DNA from: Planktothricoides sp. SR001
GTDB taxonomy: Bacteria; Cyanobacteriota; Cyanobacteriia; Cyanobacteriales; Laspinemataceae
Direction of reading: 5' to 3'
Assembly (NCBI RefSeq): GCF_001276715.1
Contig: NZ_LIUQ01000016.1
Span: 81,209 to 120,115, forward strand
Length of the DNA: 38,907 nucleotides
Shown: positions 9,824 through 17,047 of the stretch, piece after piece
Layout: each line of letters begins with the position of its first letter
Numbering within the stretch: the first letter of the stretch is position 1
The notes under the pieces: model-generated
The model's input: only the letters and a program-made list of their open reading frames with translations
Told to the model about the DNA's origin: nothing
Databases searched by the model: none
Program-made: the position numbers and the translations under genes

Positions 9824-10627
9824 TTAGCCCAGTTGATTTGGGTCAATTCCCATTTGCTGGAGTCGCTCCCATAACAGTTGTTTTTGTCGGCGTTCTTCGG
9901 CTAAAGCGGCTTCAGCTTGTTCCCGTTTCATTTCAGCGCGATCGGCTCGTTCCCGTTCCTGTGGCGCCAACTCGAAGGATAACTTGACCAAATTACCCGC
10001 CCGATCTTAAAAGCGCAACCAAGTAGCTGTTTCCCTCAGAATGGTTCCATCCCAAGTGCCTCACAATAATCCCAAACTTTCGCACCACAATCAACCGCGA
10101 TCGTCAGGAGTAATTTCTTGATAACGGAAATTTTCTCCTAACTTCCAACCTTTTAGGGATTCTGGAGCGAAAGTATCGTAAATAAAATAATGCCCGGTTT
10201 TGAAAACCTGCTCGTAAAGATCCTTTTTTTTTCCCTGATCCTGATTAGCCGTAGAAGGCGACATCAACTCGACAATCACGTCGGGATAGCGGCCACCTTC
10301 TTCCCAAAGCACCCAGCCTTGACGTTCTTTTTTCCCATCCACATTTAAAGCCACAAAAAAATCCGGCCCTTTATAATCCCGATTTCGCGCTTGTTCGCTG
10401 CTGTAATACACAAACATATTCCCACCAGCAAAATAATCTTCTCGTTCTTGATAAGCTAAAGTCACGGCAGAAATCAAAACATTCATGGCGATGCGATGGC
10501 GATTACTTTCCCAGGGTTCTCCGTCGTCAAAAATTAAATCAGTAGGGGGAGGAGAGGGAGTCCACTCGTCTTCGAGTTGAAGATTTTCCGTTTGAGTTGT
10601 TTGCTCCTGAATCAGTTACACAGACAT
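9824..10627 (-). pseudogene. Uma2-family (DUF820) gene, copy 2, with four nonsense codons
   Basis: This is a near-duplicate of the copy at 6496-7341. Reading from ATG at 10627, the frame is open for MSV and then meets TAA at 10616-10618 (CAA, Gln, in copy 1). It continues as a Uma2 protein to TPDDRG, where TGA occurs at 10091-10093 and again at 10061-10063, both at the same positions as in copy 1. A further TAA at 10007-10009 replaces the Tyr of LRFYD. The frame then runs on through a coiled-coil tail to MGIDPNQLG and the stop at 9824. An internal ATG at 10486 leaves a 131-residue open stretch that covers most of the catalytic core but is probably not a functional gene. The tail has fewer heptads than copy 1. 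Confidence 0.87.
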
Positions 10628-11450
10628 AGTAATACTCCCCAAAATTTTTATTATATAAAAAGCCTATTTTGTGCTTAATTAACAATTAATAACTATTACG
10701 AAAAAATTATAAATTTAAATTTAAATTTAATTATTTATTTAATAATTTAAAATTATTAAAACTAATTGAAATTATATTATAGTATAACTCATAAAATATT
10801 GAATTGCTATATAGTGTTCAAAAAGCTATATATTGCCAAATTTTAATAACTACTGAAATATGCACAATCATCGTCAACAGTAAACAGCAAATGGGTTTTT
10901 CATACCATCTCTGTCACCCAACCTGCTCATAGAAACCCGGTTGGTTTGCCCGATCGCTTATTTGTCGAGTCAGAAACCGGGTAATTGACACCAAATCTCT
11001 GTCACCCAACCTTCATGCTCATAGAAACCCTGTTTCTTGCTTGCTGAGGGGCGATTCCCTCGCCAGAGCTTTCGCCCGATCGCTTATTTGTCGAGTCAGA
11101 AACCGGGTAATTGACACCAAATCTCTGTCACCCAACCTTCATGCTGATAGAAACCCGGTTTCTTTGCCCGGTTGCTTGAGGGGCGGCTTTCAGGGGCGAT
11201 CGCTACCATATCCCTGGGGAATTTTTTAACATTTCGTAATATATAGTGATAAATTAAAACCTAGTAACCGATCGCCATTACATTGCTCAACATCAGGGCA
11301 AAGAAGAGTCTGAGCCTATTTCCTTGGCACGCAGACTGATGGATGGACGATCTCCGGCTTGACCAGTTGGGATGTTGGGCATTAGGCTGCCCATCGTTCC
11401 TCCCAGTGTTTACCCATGTTCATCAACATAAATCAGAGTCTCAAATACTA
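10628..11450. repeat. AT-rich spacer and 126-bp tandem duplication upstream of the ferredoxin gene
   Basis: The first part (10660-10800) is extremely AT-rich. The second part contains a direct repeat with period 126 (units starting GCCCGATCGC at 10948 and 11074), each ending in an AGAAACC(C)GGTTTCT-type palindrome (11023-11037 and 11149-11163), plus a partial third unit near 10906. No gene is supported. Promoter elements for the ferredoxin gene are probably in 11230-11450 but were not resolved. Confidence 0.7.
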
Positions 11451-11759
11451 ATGAGTAACATCAAATTTGTCAATAGCGACAATCAGGAAATCAAAGAAGT
11501 TGTGGCCGCTCAGGGAGCCAATTTACGCCTGAAAGCCCTAGAAAACCAAATCGATCTCTACAAATTTTATGGCAAAATGATGAACTGTGGTGGCTACGGT
11601 CAATGTGCTACCTGTATTGTGGAAATTGTCGAGGGCGAAGAAAATCTTTCTCCTCGAAGCAGCGTTGAAGAGAAAAAACTCAAGAAAAAGCCCGCCAATT
11701 ATAGGTTGGCTTGCCAAACTCTGGTCAATGGGCCAGTCACCGTGAAAATCAAGCCTTAA
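11451..11759 (+). CDS. 2Fe-2S ferredoxin (adrenodoxin/bacterial-type cysteine spacing)
   Basis: The 102-residue soluble protein has the beta-grasp ferredoxin pattern with cluster ligands in [11 protein letters not shown] (C-x5-C-x2-C) and a fourth Cys about 32 residues later in LACQTL. It carries one [2Fe-2S] cluster and should transfer single electrons. The C-x5-C spacing separates it from plant-type photosynthetic PetF (C-x4-C). I chose ATG 11451 because the conserved text begins [10 protein letters not shown]; an in-frame ATG 36 codons upstream (11343) gives a non-conserved extension read from spacer DNA. It is followed by psbM 121 bases downstream on the same strand, so the two may be co-transcribed. 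The electron-transfer partner is unknown. Confidence 0.92.
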   Translation: MSNIKFVNSDNQEIKEVVAAQGANLRLKALENQIDLYKFYGKMMNCGGYGQCATCIVEIVEGEENLSPRSSVEEKKLKKKPANYRLACQTLVNGPVTVKIKP

Positions 11760-11880
11760 TCTTTTGTTTGCTAATTGGTCATTTGTAATGGGGCAAAACC
11801 GCCACCGCCAAATGACCCGCAGACAAATGATGATATTCTAATTTTGTTCAACAATCACATTGACATAGAGGTGTTGTAGT

Positions 11881-11994
11881 ATGCAAGTTAACGATCTAGG
11901 TTTTGTGGCAACCATCCTATTTGTACTGGTTCCCGCTGTTTTCCTCTTGATTTTGTACATTCAAACCGCCAGCCGAGAAGGTAAGAAAAATTAG
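11881..11994 (+). CDS. psbM: Photosystem II reaction centre protein M
   Basis: This 37-residue protein begins [14 protein letters not shown], followed by a single hydrophobic helix (about 5-29) and a short polar tail ending SREGKKN. The length, the MEVN-like start and the LFVLVP motif match PsbM, the one-helix thylakoid subunit at the photosystem II dimer interface. The start has GAGGTG about 10 bases upstream (11868-11873). A strong hairpin terminator lies just downstream, so this is the end of a transcription unit that may begin at the ferredoxin gene. Confidence 0.96.
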   Translation: MQVNDLGFVATILFVLVPAVFLLILYIQTASREGKKN

Positions 11995-12027
11995 GAAAAA
12001 CTGCGAAAATTATTTCACTAACTCAGC

Positions 12028-12064
12028 AGACACCTAGGTGATTAATCACAGGTGTCTTTTTGTT
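12028..12064 (+). terminator. Rho-independent-like terminator after psbM
   Basis: The stem AGACACCT (12028-12035) pairs with AGGTGTCT (12050-12057). The loop contains a partly complementary AGGTGATTAATCAC, and a T-rich run (TTTTTGTTTTT) follows directly. The position, 34 bases after the psbM stop, fits a transcription terminator. Confidence 0.85.
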
Positions 12065-12271
12065 TTTATGGGTGTGGGGTGTGGGGGTGTGGCGGAGCAG
12101 AGGCGCAGAGGCGCAGAGGCGAAAAAGAACACCCCAGCACCCCAGCACCCCTTCCCTTTCCCCAACCAAAGAATCTCTACCCAAAGAATCCCTAGCCAAC
12201 AACCAACAAATAGGGGCAATTAATGAATTGCCCCTAGTGCTGGATCTGATGGGTCAGTCCGGTTAGATGGA
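12065..12271. repeat. Repeat-rich spacer with an 11-bp perfect hairpin (12211-12236)
   Basis: GTGTGGGG-type and GAGGCGCA-type short repeats are followed by the dispersed phrase AAAGAATCCCTA (also at 156, 205 and 37515). At 12211-12236 TAGGGGCAATT pairs with AATTGCCCCTA across a 4-base loop. It lies between psbM and the convergent stress-protein gene, so the hairpin could serve as a terminator for the latter. Short open frames here are repeat translations. Confidence 0.65.
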
Positions 12272-13096
12272 TTAACGACGGACTAATAACACTGGGCAGT
12301 CAGCGTTAACGCGCACATAGTCGGAAAGTGAGCTACCCAGGAGGCGATCTAAATCCACCAAGCTTTTGGCCATGTTCGGACGGCGATCGGGAGAACCGAG
12401 TAATAGGAGATCGGCATTGGTTTCTTTGGCGATCCGGCAGATTTCTGGGCCGGGTTTACCACTGCCGGTGATGCAACGATAGTTAACTCCGGCTTTTTTC
12501 GCTTCCGCAGCAGCGGCAGCTAATACTTCGTCTTCTTCCGCTTGATTGACCGCTTTGGGTGGGTTGACGTGAGCGAGGATTAACTGACTCCCCGATACAT
12601 TTCGGGTGAAAGCTAAGGCCATTTCTAAGGATTGTTTGGCTTCTGGGGAGTTATTCATCGCTACCATGACTCGGTTGATCCGTTTGACATAGCTATCGTC
12701 TTTGACCAGTAACATGGGACGGGAAGCAAGCTGGAAGACATACTGACTGACGGATCCTTCTAAAATGGCTCGTAAGCGACCTAATGCCCGCGAACCGATG
12801 ATAATCAGGTCAACGTTTTCTTCTTCAGCGACTTCACAAACGATGGCTTTTGGATCCCCTTGTTTGAGTCGGGGGTTGACTTTTTTGGCATCGACTTTTA
12901 GGGCTTTGACCGCATCGGCGAGAATTTTCCCTCCCTTGGCTAACTTGGCAGACATTTCATCGGCGATGGTTTCGGGGGTGACGACGTGCAATAGGGTAAT
13001 GGATGCGCCTTGGAAAGCGGGAATGTCCATTAACATATTGACCATTTCTTCACACAAGCCACGTCCGGCAACGGCGACTAAAATTTTTTGAATCAT
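12272..13096 (-). CDS. Tandem universal stress protein (two UspA domains)
   Basis: The protein has about 274 residues from the start MIQKILVAVAGRGL at 13096. An in-frame ATG at 13159 would add 21 residues without family resemblance. Two Usp folds follow each other (about 1-140 and 142-274). Domain 1 has a nucleotide-loop-like stretch IIIGSRALGRLRAILEGSVS, with Ala at the second Gly of the usual G-x2-G-x9-G(S/T) motif. Domain 2 has LLLLGSPDRRPN and LLGSSLSDYV, further from consensus. ATP binding is therefore possible in domain 1 and doubtful in domain 2. These cytoplasmic proteins respond to stress by unknown mechanisms. It is divergent from the thioesterase gene at 13222 with a shared upstream region of about 125 bases. 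Confidence 0.92.
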   Translation of the reverse strand: MIQKILVAVAGRGLCEEMVNMLMDIPAFQGASITLLHVVTPETIADEMSAKLAKGGKILADAVKALKVDAKKVNPRLKQGDPKAIVCEVAEEENVDLIIIGSRALGRLRAILEGSVSQYVFQLASRPMLLVKDDSYVKRINRVMVAMNNSPEAKQSLEMALAFTRNVSGSQLILAHVNPPKAVNQAEEDEVLAAAAAEAKKAGVNYRCITGSGKPGPEICRIAKETNADLLLLGSPDRRPNMAKSLVDLDRLLGSSLSDYVRVNADCPVLLVRR

Positions 13097-13221
13097 TTGC
13101 TCTCTCTTGATAAAACAGGTATTTTTCAGAGTGAGGTTCTCTTGATCCTTTTGGATCAAGATCCCCTGATAAAATTTAAGGATAAGACTGATTACTTACT
13201 AAAAATTTGTAGTTTTGTAAC

Positions 13222-13710
13222 ATGACTGAACAGACATATCCGCAGCAACAGTTACCCCCAGTCCGGGCGATCGCCCCTACAGTACACAGAAGCGAGGACG
13301 GCTGGTTTGAGTATCCCGTGCGATCGCACCCACATCATACGGACTATGCCGGAGTGGTTTGGCATGGTACATATTTAACTTGGATGGAAGAAGCGCGAAT
13401 TGAGTCCCTGCGAAGTATTGGCATTGATTATGCCCAATTGGTGACAATTGGCTGTGATTTCCCGGTGATCGAGATGTCTTTGCGCTACCACAAGCCTATG
13501 CACTTGGGGGTTGATGCGGTGGTCAGAACTCGGATGGCTGAAATGCGGGGAGTGCGACTGAATTGGGAGCAAAATATTCAATCGATTAATGGTGAGGAAG
13601 TCTATGTCAAAGCACTGGTGACATTGGTCGCTTGTGATATGGCTGAAGGTAAGATTATTCGACGATTACCGCCTTTGGTGCAGGATGCGTTGGTGAAATT
13701 GAGTCAATAA
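13222..13710 (+). CDS. Acyl-CoA thioesterase of the 4HBT/YbgC hot-dog family
   Basis: The 162-residue cytoplasmic protein has a single hot-dog fold. The active-site signature HTDYAGVVWHGTYLTWMEEA (about 38-57) has the Asp that serves as catalytic acid/base in the 4-hydroxybenzoyl-CoA thioesterase family, and the partner helix contains EEARIESLRSIG. The length is slightly above the family norm because of a non-conserved 25-residue N-terminus, part of which is encoded by a GCGATCGCCCCTACA repeat-like word. In cyanobacteria one member of this family hydrolyses DHNA-CoA for phylloquinone synthesis. That is a possible role here but cannot be decided from the sequence. Confidence 0.88.
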   Translation: MTEQTYPQQQLPPVRAIAPTVHRSEDGWFEYPVRSHPHHTDYAGVVWHGTYLTWMEEARIESLRSIGIDYAQLVTIGCDFPVIEMSLRYHKPMHLGVDAVVRTRMAEMRGVRLNWEQNIQSINGEEVYVKALVTLVACDMAEGKIIRRLPPLVQDALVKLSQ

Positions 13711-13897
13711 CAGGACGATCGGTAGTAGGGGCGTCCAAGCGAACCGCCCCGACATTGTATTGATGTGTCACCGAGTGTCACCGTCACGGAACGGCACCCT
13801 ACACAGGCGTTGCGTAAGTCCTGCAAATGATAAAACCAAATGATAAAACCAAAAAGTCCCTGGGTGAAATCTGTCAGCCTTTCCCAGTTGTGTAATC

Positions 13898-15436
13898 GTG
13901 ATGAAATGTCTGATATCCCTGTTTAAGCGATCGCCTCTGTCTCATAAACTAATGTGTCAAAAGCGGCGGCGCCTAGGGCAGATTTTGCTTTTAGTGATTC
14001 TTTTTGGTTTATGCAATTGCCTGACTGCGGTCAGCCTTCATGGGTCGCATCCCACTTTTGCCGGGGCGAAGCATTCGGGTAACGATATTGTAGGGGCGAA
14101 AAGCGAATCGTCCCTACAGGAAAAGCGAAAATTAACGGCCCGAATAGGGGCAAAGCATTCCCGTAAAAAATTCACGCTTCTAACCCATCGAACTTCTGCG
14201 GGAATGCTTTGCCCCTACAAATTTATTTGTATATGGGATGCGACCAAGCATGACAGGGAAGGCAAACACTTAACTGAGGAAGCGCTGGCTTTAAACCAAG
14301 AGATTAAAGCACCAGAGATGACCCATGAATCGGCACAGGAATTAGCAAACTTGCTGAACCAACCACAACTCGCAGATATTTCAGAGGCGATGCCGCGCCA
14401 GGGACACGGAAAGGAAATCGCGATTAACCAAGTTGACCCCGATACAGCGGTGATTTATCCGATCATTTTGCCCGATCGCCTCGAAGTGATTTTTGCTTTG
14501 CCCGGACATCCTCTGCGTCAAACGACGATCCGGGAACCCAAGGAAATGGTAGAAACCACGATCCGCCAAATGCGTAATTCCCTGAGAAAAACTTCTTTTC
14601 TGGAAGAGCGTTTACCCTTGGCGCAAAAACTCTATGATTGGTTGATTCGTCCGGTAGCTGACGATTTAGCCAGTGACAAGATTAAGACTTTGGTCTTTGT
14701 CCTCGATGGGCCGTTTCGGAATGTGCCGATGGCGGCGCTTTATGATGGGCAACAGTATTTAGTGGAGAAATACGCGATCGCCATTAATCCTGGTTTGCAG
14801 TTTTTGGGCAAAAAGCGATCCTCTCTGCCACCGGAAGAGGTAAAAGCCCTGCTGGGCGGAATCAGCGAAGCCACCCAAGGATTTAGTCCATTGCCTGCGG
14901 TGGACTTAGAACTCGCGGCAATTGCCGCCCAAATTCCCACCAAGACTTTGCGAAATCAGGCTTTTACCAAAGATGCCCTCAAAGAAGAAATGGTGAAAAC
15001 TCCGTTTCCCGTGGTTCACTTAGCCACTCACGGACAATTTAGTTCTAACCCTAAAGAGACGTTTATTTTGACTTGGGATGACAAAATCAACATTGAGGAC
15101 TTACAAAGCATTCTGCGCGATCGGCGCCGACAAAAGAACCCTCTGGAATTATTGGTACTAAGTGCCTGCCAAACCGCCGAAGGAGACAATCGAGCTACCC
15201 TTGGATTAGCGGGAATCGCTGTGCGATCGGGGGCGCGGAGTACCTTAGCCACACTTTGGTCAGTCAATGACGAGTCTACCGCTGCTTTCATGGCCGAGTT
15301 TTACCGACAACTCACTCAACCGAATATGACCAAAGCCGAAGCGCAACGCTTGGGGCAAATCAAGCTGCTCACCGATCCGAAGTATCGTCATCCTTTCTAC
15401 TGGGCTCCGTTTGTTTTAGTGGGAAATTGGCAATAA
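13898..15436 (+). CDS. CHAT-domain (caspase-like) protein with an N-terminal membrane segment
   Basis: The 512-residue protein starts with a hydrophobic segment (about 28-46, ILLLVILFGLCNCLTAV) that could be an anchor or signal peptide. A low-conservation region follows, then a CHAT domain (about 245-512). The caspase-like dyad is intact: H378 in HLATHG and C424 in SACQTA, followed by RSGARSTLATLW and NDESTAAFM. Family members are cysteine peptidases or regulated protease-like effectors, usually with long TPR arms; here the arms are absent. Residues about 83-107 are encoded by a perfect palindromic repeat (arms at 14145-14163 and 14199-14217) inserted in frame, and another repeat-like stretch lies just before it (about 14060-14118). 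The N-terminus may therefore be a remodelled remnant of a longer gene. It is the first gene of a plus-strand block with DUF928 and CHASE2 genes. Confidence 0.88.
   Translation: MMKCLISLFKRSPLSHKLMCQKRRRLGQILLLVILFGLCNCLTAVSLHGSHPTFAGAKHSGNDIVGAKSESSLQEKRKLTARIGAKHSRKKFTLLTHRTSAGMLCPYKFICIWDATKHDREGKHLTEEALALNQEIKAPEMTHESAQELANLLNQPQLADISEAMPRQGHGKEIAINQVDPDTAVIYPIILPDRLEVIFALPGHPLRQTTIREPKEMVETTIRQMRNSLRKTSFLEERLPLAQKLYDWLIRPVADDLASDKIKTLVFVLDGPFRNVPMAALYDGQQYLVEKYAIAINPGLQFLGKKRSSLPPEEVKALLGGISEATQGFSPLPAVDLELAAIAAQIPTKTLRNQAFTKDALKEEMVKTPFPVVHLATHGQFSSNPKETFILTWDDKINIEDLQSILRDRRRQKNPLELLVLSACQTAEGDNRATLGLAGIAVRSGARSTLATLWSVNDESTAAFMAEFYRQLTQPNMTKAEAQRLGQIKLLTDPKYRHPFYWAPFVLVGNWQ
14145..14217. 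repeat. Palindromic MITE-like element inside the CHAT gene
   Basis: A perfect 19-bp inverted repeat, TAGGGGCAAAGCATTCCCG at 14145-14163 and its complement at 14199-14217, is separated by 35 bases. It resembles the elements at 6338-6456 and 25482-25633. It is read through in frame by the CHAT gene. The upstream stretch 14060-14118 has similar words (GGGGCGAAGCATTCGGG, GTAGGGGCG, CCCTACA) and may be an older copy. Confidence 0.85.
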
Positions 15437-16196
15437 TCCGCTGGAATTTAGTTTTGTGGTATGTTTTGCCCAGTTATGGAGCAGATTATCCCAAGAATCA
15501 TCAATTCTATCTAAACCAGGGCATTAATGATCCTCAAGCTGATTCCTAGAAATTTTTTGGCAGATTTTAGGGGCGCCTAATCAGTGTTATTTCTGAAGTG
15601 AAATCAATTAATCTTTTTTTAAAGATATCAAAGTATTTTTTACTATTGTTATCAGTATTATGGTTATCAATTATGGCGATCGACTGGGAGTCTTAAGCAT
15701 AACCCTGACAGAGGGTCAGACCCCTTAATCAGAGAAGCGCTTCACTTGCTCGTAATTTTACGGTAGTAAGTCTCACCTAGACTTCTCCCCCCCCCATCAA
15801 AACCTTGAAAAAAGGTGAAATCATTCGATAAAATCCCATCTATCTATAACCAATGCCCTATAAACCAGAGCCAGTATCAGAAAATCATCAAGTCTATGGT
15901 AGAATCAATCCTTCATGTTATATACTAAAAAAATAAAGAAAATATCAAAAAACTCTCGCTCGGTTAAAAATAATTAATATAAATTAGCGATCGTATAATC
16001 CTTAACCAAGCTTAAATATTGAAGCGATGGAAAAAAAATAAAAATCCTTTGATTTCAAGAAAAACCGAAACAAGCCATGATCTTTCCGGTGATCGGGATG
16101 AACATGAGATCCAATGCAGAAAAAATCCGAAAAAATACGCATAAAAATGAACATTTGTCAACAGACGTGAGTATTATTTAAATTAGGAGATAATTT
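15437..16196. other. 760-bp AT-rich spacer, no gene recognised
   Basis: No conserved reading frame was seen on either strand. It holds a C tract near 15786 and, at 16117-16150, an A-rich motif (CAGAAAAAATCCGAAAAAAT then ACGCATAAAAATGA) that resembles one at 19824-19860 upstream of the second DUF928 gene. A good Shine-Dalgarno (TAGGAGA, 16184-16190) precedes the DUF928 start. Confidence 0.6.
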
Positions 16197-17006
16197 ATGA
16201 TGGGAATTAAACGGTTGATATTTTATCTATCTACGCTGTCGATCGCCCTATCTTTTGGATTAATCACCTTGTCTGCTATGCCAACCCAGGCACAGGTGAG
16301 ATTGGAGAAGAATATGACAGTGAGCAGCGATGTTGAATTACCATTGCGGATACAAATTAATTTTGAAACGAAGGAACCGGACGAAGGGGAACCGGAACAA
16401 ACTGTAGGGGCAGGAAGCCGGAATGCTGAAAAATGTACCGATCCGCAAGACTACAAGGCCCTAACTTTACTGGTTCCGGCCAATACGGTGGCTTTAACTG
16501 TAGCCGAAAGACCCATGTTTTTTGTTTATTTTCCCAAAACCGTGGCAACACAGGCGGAGTTGAGTCTCAGGGATGAACAGGGAAATGGGATTTACCAAAC
16601 TATTTTTGATCTCGGCGAAACCCCTGGGATTCAGGGGATCCAATTGCCAATTACGGCACCGGCTTTAGAAGTTGGTCGGAGGTATCAATGGTCGATCGCC
16701 ATGATTTGCAATGCCGATGACCGACTCCGAGATCAAGTAGCAGATGCTTGGATTCAGCGGATTGATCTGCCTGCGTCCCTGAGTCAGCAACTCCAAAATG
16801 CCGCGATCGCAGAACAAGCGTCACTCTATGCCCAGAATGGCATTTGGTACGATACCATATCAACATTAGCTGAATTTATCTCTCAGTCTGAAAATTCAAC
16901 AGTGGCGACGAATGCGTGGCAACAACTTTTAAGTTCCGAAACAGTACAGTTAGATCAATTCCTAGAAATCCGTTGGCGGATTCAGGAACAACACGGAGAA
17001 AATTAA
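16197..17006 (+). CDS. Secreted DUF928-family protein 1
   Basis: The 269-residue protein has a clear signal peptide (about 1-33, cleavage after PTQAQ or nearby) and a DUF928 domain (about 80-265). It has only two cysteines, C80 (EKCTDPQDY) and C171 (AMICNADD), both after the signal peptide and so probably a disulfide in the periplasm. The typical blocks LLVPANTVALTVAERPMFFV, PALEVGRRYQWSI and SLYAQNGIWYDTISTLAEF are present. No biochemical function is known for DUF928. The start ATG 16197 has TAGGAGA 6 bases upstream; a second ATG follows at once. The CHASE2 gene starts 41 bases after the stop, so the two are probably an operon. A homologous protein is encoded at 20148. Confidence 0.9.
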   Translation: MMGIKRLIFYLSTLSIALSFGLITLSAMPTQAQVRLEKNMTVSSDVELPLRIQINFETKEPDEGEPEQTVGAGSRNAEKCTDPQDYKALTLLVPANTVALTVAERPMFFVYFPKTVATQAELSLRDEQGNGIYQTIFDLGETPGIQGIQLPITAPALEVGRRYQWSIAMICNADDRLRDQVADAWIQRIDLPASLSQQLQNAAIAEQASLYAQNGIWYDTISTLAEFISQSENSTVATNAWQQLLSSETVQLDQFLEIRWRIQEQHGEN

Positions 17007-17047
17007 AAGTAGATAGAATAGAAAAAATTTTCATTTTTTGTTTGTTC

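Noticed and set aside
6338-10627. Composite transposon made of the two Uma2 copies around the phosphoesterase gene
   Set aside because: No transposase, terminal inverted repeats or target duplications were seen; the copies look like duplicated and decayed genes.
12038-12266. Two small plus-strand frames behind psbM
   Set aside because: They begin in the psbM terminator and run through GTGTGGGG and CCAACAA repeats; no protein features.
16916-17047. Upstream ATG for the CHASE2 protein, overlapping the DUF928 gene
   Set aside because: The 44 extra residues come from another frame of the DUF928 gene and spacer; the conserved protein starts at MGSKTWKKL (17048).
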